From assembly GCA_002898915.1 (NCBI GenBank), contig BEHO01000016.1, positions 1 through 10,050 on the forward strand: 10,050 nucleotides of DNA, read 5' to 3'. The stretch's first letter is position 1, and the number at the start of each line of letters is the position of its first letter. Of the stretch, positions 6,942 to 10,050 are shown piece after piece. This DNA comes from a bacterium HR12 (GTDB lineage Bacteria > Actinomycetota > UBA4738 > HRBIN12). A model generated the notes under the pieces. That model searched no databases and had not been told where the DNA came from. It saw only the letters and a list, made by a program, of their open reading frames with translations. Made by a program: the position numbers and the translations under genes.

Positions 6942-8231
6942 TCAGCGGGCCTCGACCTCGGCGATCGCCTCCTCGAACACCTCGAGCGCGGTCTTGGCCT
7001 GGTCCTCCCGGAACACGAGCGGCGGCGACATCCGGATCGCGTTCTCCCCGCAGCCGAGCACGAGGAGGCCCCGGCGGAACGCGGCCTGCTCGACCGCCGC
7101 CGCCGCGTCGTGGTCGCGGAACTCCACCCCGATCATGAGCCCGAGCCCGCGGACGTCCAGCACGAGGTCGGGGTGGCGCTCGCGGATCCCGGCGAGGCCC
7201 TCCAGGAGCACCGCGCCGACCTGAGCCGCGTTCTCCGCCAGCCCGCCCTCCACCAGCTCGATGGTGGCCAGGGCCGCCGCGCAGGCCAGCGGGTTCCCCC
7301 CGTAGGTCGAGCCGTGGGCCCCGGCCTCCCACGTCATGAGCTCCTCGCGGGCCACCATCGCGCCGAGGGGCATCCCGCTCGCGATCCCCTTGGCCGAGAG
7401 CAGCACGTCGGGCTCCACGCCGAAGTGCTGGATCGCCCACATCTTCCCGGTGCGCCCCATCCCGCTCTGGACCTCGTCGGCCACGAGCAGGATCCCGTGC
7501 TCGTCGCAGAGCTCGCGGAGGTACCCGAGCCAGCCCTCGGGGGGCACCACGTACCCTCCCTCCCCGAGCACGGGCTCGACGAAGATCGCCGCCACCTCCC
7601 GCGGGCTCACGAGGTGCGCGAACAGCACCCGCTCGATGTACCCGAAGTCCCCGTAGAACGCGTGGTACACGCCGGGGAGCATGGGGCCGAACCCGGCCCG
7701 GTACTTCGCCTTGCTGGCGCCGAGCGTCACGGCCCCGTACGAGCGCCCGTGGAAGGCGCCGTAGAAGGCGATCGCGTACTGGCGGCCCGTGTGGTACCGG
7801 GCGAGCTTCAGCGCCGCCTCCACCGCCTCGGTCCCCGAGTTCGTGAGGAACGACCGGACCGGCCCGGAGATGGGCGCGATCCGGTCCAGGGCCTCGCAGA
7901 CCTCGGCGTAGATCGGGAGGTAGAAATCGCTCGCCGAGTAGTGGATCAGCTCCGCCGCCTGCCGCTGGATGGCCTCGACCACCTTCGGGTGGGCGTGCCC
8001 CGTGGAGGTGACGGCGATCCCCGCGTTCAGGTCGAGGAACCGGTTGCCGTCGACGTCCTCGACGACCGAGCCCGCCCCGCGCCTCGGCACGAAGGGGTAG
8101 GCGCGGGGCAGGGACGGGCTCGTGACCCGGGCGTCGCGCTCGATGTGGGCCCGCGCCCGGGGGCCGGGGATCTCGGTGACGAGGTGGGGGGCCTCGGCCT
8201 CCGCCAGGTCGACGGTCCCGGCCGGGCTCAC
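6942..8231 (-). CDS. Class III omega-aminotransferase (GABA/ornithine aminotransferase family)
   Basis: This 429-residue PLP enzyme of aminotransferase subgroup III has NSGTEAVE (131-138, phosphate binding), FHG (160-162, stacking on PLP), Asp252 in VADEVQSGMGRTGK and the Schiff-base Lys281 in LSAKGIASG. HGSTYGGNPLAC (306-317) supplies the second-subunit phosphate contact. The N-terminal TEIPGPRAR (19-27) and RVTSPS (35-40) segments are those of a broad family annotated variously as GABA, acetylornithine or ornithine aminotransferase. From memory, relatives carry a Cys-containing loop near residue 190 that is shortened here. The start is GTG 8231, which overlaps the ALDH stop as GTGA; no other in-frame start fits and AGGA directly abuts it, so translation is probably coupled. 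Pairing with a glutamate-semialdehyde-type dehydrogenase suggests it makes the semialdehyde that the dehydrogenase oxidises, for example from ornithine. This is inference. Confidence 0.92.
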   Translation of the reverse strand: MSPAGTVDLAEAEAPHLVTEIPGPRARAHIERDARVTSPSLPRAYPFVPRRGAGSVVEDVDGNRFLDLNAGIAVTSTGHAHPKVVEAIQRQAAELIHYSASDFYLPIYAEVCEALDRIAPISGPVRSFLTNSGTEAVEAALKLARYHTGRQYAIAFYGAFHGRSYGAVTLGASKAKYRAGFGPMLPGVYHAFYGDFGYIERVLFAHLVSPREVAAIFVEPVLGEGGYVVPPEGWLGYLRELCDEHGILLVADEVQSGMGRTGKMWAIQHFGVEPDVLLSAKGIASGMPLGAMVAREELMTWEAGAHGSTYGGNPLACAAALATIELVEGGLAENAAQVGAVLLEGLAGIRERHPDLVLDVRGLGLMIGVEFRDHDAAAAVEQAAFRRGLLVLGCGENAIRMSPPLVFREDQAKTALEVFEEAIAEVEAR

Positions 8232-9793
8232 TCCTCGATCACCGTCCTCGACTGCTCGCGCAGGTACTGCTGGACGTAGTACGGGCCGCCACCGGCCTTC
8301 CCCGTGGTGCCGGAGCCCTTCCAGCCGCCGAAGGGCTGGACGCCCGGCCACGCGCCGGTCGTCGCGCCGGCGCGCCGGTTCACGTAGATGACCCCGGCCT
8401 CGATCGAGTTCAGCCAGCGGTCGATCTCGGCCCGGTCCTCGCTGTAGAAGCCGGCCGTGAGCCCGTACTGGGTGTCGTTGGCCTTCGCGATGGCCTCGTC
8501 GAGCGTGTCGTAGGGGGCCACGACCACGAACGGCACGAAGAGCTCCTTCTTCCACACCCAGGAGTCCTCCGGCACCTCCGCGATCGTCGGCTGGACGTAG
8601 GTGCCCTTCGCGAACTCCCCCTCGGTGAGCCGCTCGCCCCCGGTGATGATCGTGCCCCGCTTGCGGGCCTCGGCCGCGGCCTCCTCGAACGTGGCGACCG
8701 CGTTCTCGTCGATCACCGGGCCGAGGTAGACGTCCCGCTCGAGCGGGTTGCCGACCTTGATCTTCTCCGTCTTCTCCTTGAGCTGCTCGACGAAGGCGTC
8801 GTACACGCTCCGCTGGATGTACACGCGGGAGCACGCCGAGCACTTCTGCCCGCCGAACCCGAACGCCGAGCGCATGACGCCGTCGGTCGCCTTGTCCAGG
8901 TCGGCCTTGTCGGAGACGATCGTGGGGTTCTTGCCCCCCATCTCGCAGATCACGGGCTTCGGGTAGTCCTTGGCGAAGCTCCGGTAGATCGACATGCCGA
9001 CCTCGTAGGAGCCCGTGAAGGTGATGCCGCCGACGTCCGGGTGGTTCACGATCTCGTCCCCGACGACGCTCCCCGCGCCCGAGAGGAAGTGGAAGACGTC
9101 CTTGGGGACGCCCGCCTCCATGTAGATCTCGTACAGCTTCAGGCCGGTGAACACGCCGAGGTGGGCGGGCTTGAAGACCACCGTGTTGCCGGCGACGAGC
9201 GCCGCGCTCGAGGGGCCCGCCGCGAGGGCCATCGGGAAGTTGAACGGGCTGATCACGGCCCAGACCCCGTAGGGCCGTAGGATGTCGTAGTACTCGCCGG
9301 GCGCGCCGAGCGACTGCATCTCCGTCCGGAAGCCGTCGTGCTTCTCCATCTCGTTGGCGTTCCAGCGGAGCAGGTCGGCCGACTCCTCGACGTCGCCCAG
9401 GGCCTCGAGCCGGTTCTTGCCGACCTCCATGGCCATGAACGCGGCCAGCTCGTACCGACGCTCGGTGATGAGGTCGGCGGCGCGGCGGATGATCTCCACC
9501 CGCTCCTGCCAGGGCCGGTTCCCCCACGAGGCCGCCGCGGCCTTGGCGGCCGCGATCGCGTCCCGGACGTCCTCGCGCGTGCCCTGCGCGAACCGGCCGA
9601 TCAGCGTCCCGTCGATCGGTGAGCGGGTGTCCCGGTACCCCGAGCCCTCCCTCGCCTCGCCGTTCACGTACAGCGGGTGCTCGGTGCCGAGCCACGAGCG
9701 GGCCGTCTCGATGCCCTGGTCGTAGAGGCGATGGAGCTCCTCGTTGTCGGCCGACATCGTGGCGTAGGTGATGCGGAAGCCCTGCTCTGCCAT
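8228..9793 (-). CDS. Aldehyde dehydrogenase, L-glutamate gamma-semialdehyde (1-pyrroline-5-carboxylate) dehydrogenase type
   Basis: This 521-residue NAD(P)-dependent aldehyde dehydrogenase is close to monofunctional RocA/PruA in length. It has Asn185 in SPFNFP, Lys208 in VFKPA, the GSYEVG turn (261-266), the general base Glu284 in EMGGKNP and the nucleophile Cys318 in GGQKCSACSR. The KCSACSR context and the C-terminal GSGTTGKAGGGP (493-504) are typical of P5C dehydrogenases, where the latter region binds the substrate's alpha-carboxylate. The usual EIFGP reads ELFVP here (417-421). It would oxidise glutamate semialdehyde to glutamate; a related omega-semialdehyde is possible. ATG 9793 has GGGGAGG 5 bases upstream. 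The open frame continues 26 codons further, but that extension contains the ribosome site. It is first in the operon, and its stop overlaps the aminotransferase start. Confidence 0.92.
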   Translation of the reverse strand: MAEQGFRITYATMSADNEELHRLYDQGIETARSWLGTEHPLYVNGEAREGSGYRDTRSPIDGTLIGRFAQGTREDVRDAIAAAKAAAASWGNRPWQERVEIIRRAADLITERRYELAAFMAMEVGKNRLEALGDVEESADLLRWNANEMEKHDGFRTEMQSLGAPGEYYDILRPYGVWAVISPFNFPMALAAGPSSAALVAGNTVVFKPAHLGVFTGLKLYEIYMEAGVPKDVFHFLSGAGSVVGDEIVNHPDVGGITFTGSYEVGMSIYRSFAKDYPKPVICEMGGKNPTIVSDKADLDKATDGVMRSAFGFGGQKCSACSRVYIQRSVYDAFVEQLKEKTEKIKVGNPLERDVYLGPVIDENAVATFEEAAAEARKRGTIITGGERLTEGEFAKGTYVQPTIAEVPEDSWVWKKELFVPFVVVAPYDTLDEAIAKANDTQYGLTAGFYSEDRAEIDRWLNSIEAGVIYVNRRAGATTGAWPGVQPFGGWKGSGTTGKAGGGPYYVQQYLREQSRTVIEE

Positions 9794-9798
9794 GGTCG

Positions 9799-9805
9799 CC
9801 TCCCC
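9799..9805 (-). promoter_or_regulatory. Ribosome binding site of the first operon gene
   Basis: GGGGAGG on the minus strand lies 5 bases before ATG 9793, with a further GAGGA just upstream. It is a near-ideal Shine-Dalgarno site and decides the ALDH start against the longer in-frame extension. Confidence 0.7.
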
Positions 9806-9841
9806 TTCCTCACGAGCGCCTGACAGCGCGCCAACGTCCCC

Positions 9842-9871
9842 ATGGTAGCCGGGGTCGCCGTTCCGACCCAA
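9842..9871 (-). promoter_or_regulatory. Candidate promoter of the minus-strand operon
   Basis: On the minus strand TTGGGT (9866-9871) and TACCAT (9842-9847) are 18 bases apart, resembling -35 and -10 boxes of a housekeeping sigma factor. The -10 keeps the TAnnnT pattern; the -35 matches only its first three bases. Transcription would start about 40 bases before the ALDH ATG, leaving room for the ribosome site. Confidence 0.3.
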
Positions 9872-9971
9872 GCCGGGCGGCCGCCCCCGGGATGGGCCGA
9901 CCGACCCGGGGTCAGCCCCGGGGTGGGGTCGATCGCCCCGCGACCTCCGAGACTCGGGCCCTCCTCGGGCG

Positions 9972-9977
9972 TACCAT
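9972..9977 (+). promoter_or_regulatory. Candidate -10 box of the divergent FAH-like gene
   Basis: TACCAT, the same hexamer proposed for the opposite operon, lies 9 bases before TTG 9987. The expected transcription start would fall within a few bases of the start codon, and no Shine-Dalgarno is present, so a leaderless or near-leaderless mRNA is possible. No good -35 box is seen; GAGACT at 9949-9954 is the nearest weak match. Confidence 0.25.
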
Positions 9978-9986
9978 CGGATCCCA

Positions 9987-10050
9987 TTGAGGCTCGTGAC
10001 GTACGACCGGAGGGGGCGCCGACGGCTCGGGGCGGTGCTCGGGGACCTGG
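9987..10050 (+). CDS. N-terminus of a probable fumarylacetoacetate hydrolase-family protein, 3'-truncated by window edge
   Basis: From TTG 9987 the frame runs open to the window end and reads M-R-L-V-T-Y-D-R-R-G-R-R-R-L-G-A-V-L-G-D, then Leu. That pattern, a short strand MRLVTY followed by a loop and a second strand LGAVLGD, is how many FAH-family proteins (fumarylacetoacetate hydrolases, 2-hydroxyhepta-diene-dioate isomerases, acylpyruvases) begin. Only 21 codons are visible, so no catalytic residue can be checked. GTG 9996 is an alternative start with GAGG rather too close in front of it; TTG keeps the full first strand. The gene diverges from the catabolic operon and may share its control region. 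The family call rests on N-terminal pattern recognition alone. Confidence 0.6.
   Translation, partial: MRLVTYDRRGRRRLGAVLGDL

Larger units (their letters stand above)
9794..9986. other. Divergent intergenic control region
   Basis: These 193 bases separate the minus-strand operon from the plus-strand FAH-like gene. No coding sequence is supported. The middle (about 9851-9931) holds repeated GGGGTC elements at 9851, 9908 and 9925, and a short inverted repeat CCCCGGG (9885-9891) with CCCGGGG (9905-9911). These could be regulator sites or merely reflect base composition. Both promoters must lie here if the operon starts at the ALDH gene; no regulator gene is visible in the window. Confidence 0.6.

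Noticed and set aside
6942..9695. A 917-codon frame that appears to fuse another protein to the first aminotransferase
   Set aside because: The upstream half is an out-of-frame reading of the ALDH gene. The GTG at 8231 overlapping the ALDH stop explains the aminotransferase without a fusion.
9794..9871. A 26-residue N-terminal extension of the ALDH
   Set aside because: The extension overlaps the near-ideal ribosome site for ATG 9793 and the candidate promoter, and the residues do not resemble ALDH N-termini.

Overview
The window is very GC-rich, dense bacterial DNA. All three intact gene junction types (4-base stop/start overlaps, gaps of 3 to 46 bases, convergent ends 24 bases apart) are those of a compact chromosome. 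The strong G/C bias at third codon positions, frequent GTG starts and purine-rich ribosome sites suit an actinobacterium or another high-GC soil or sediment lineage. No rRNA, tRNA, phage, transposon or CRISPR feature was seen, and the lineage cannot be fixed from this sequence alone.

Layout: the left edge (2-553, + strand) carries the C-terminal part of a short-chain dehydrogenase/reductase. It ends against a convergent block of eight minus-strand genes that fills 578-9793. In transcription order these are: a 1-pyrroline-5-carboxylate (glutamate-semialdehyde) dehydrogenase-like ALDH; a class III omega-aminotransferase; both subunits of a glutaconate-type CoA-transferase; a peptidase E-like S51 serine peptidase; a second class III aminotransferase; an AcuC-type histone-deacetylase-fold deacetylase; and pyruvate kinase. 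A short divergent control region (9794-9986) follows, and then the first 21 codons of a divergent gene whose N-terminus looks like a fumarylacetoacetate hydrolase-family protein (9987 to the edge, + strand).

The eight genes look like one operon. They fall into four pairs. Within each pair the stop and start codons overlap by 4 bases (GTGA or ATGA), and between pairs there are short gaps. The enzyme set points to catabolism of an amino acid or diamine: a peptidase releases amino acids, aminotransferases remove terminal amino groups to give semialdehydes, the ALDH oxidises these to acids, and the CoA-transferase activates a dicarboxylic or keto acid. AcuC and pyruvate kinase at the distal end may tie this to acetyl-CoA and central carbon control. 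Ornithine or arginine to glutamate is the simplest partial reading of the first two genes, but it does not explain the CoA-transferase. The true substrate remains open and is the most interesting question here.
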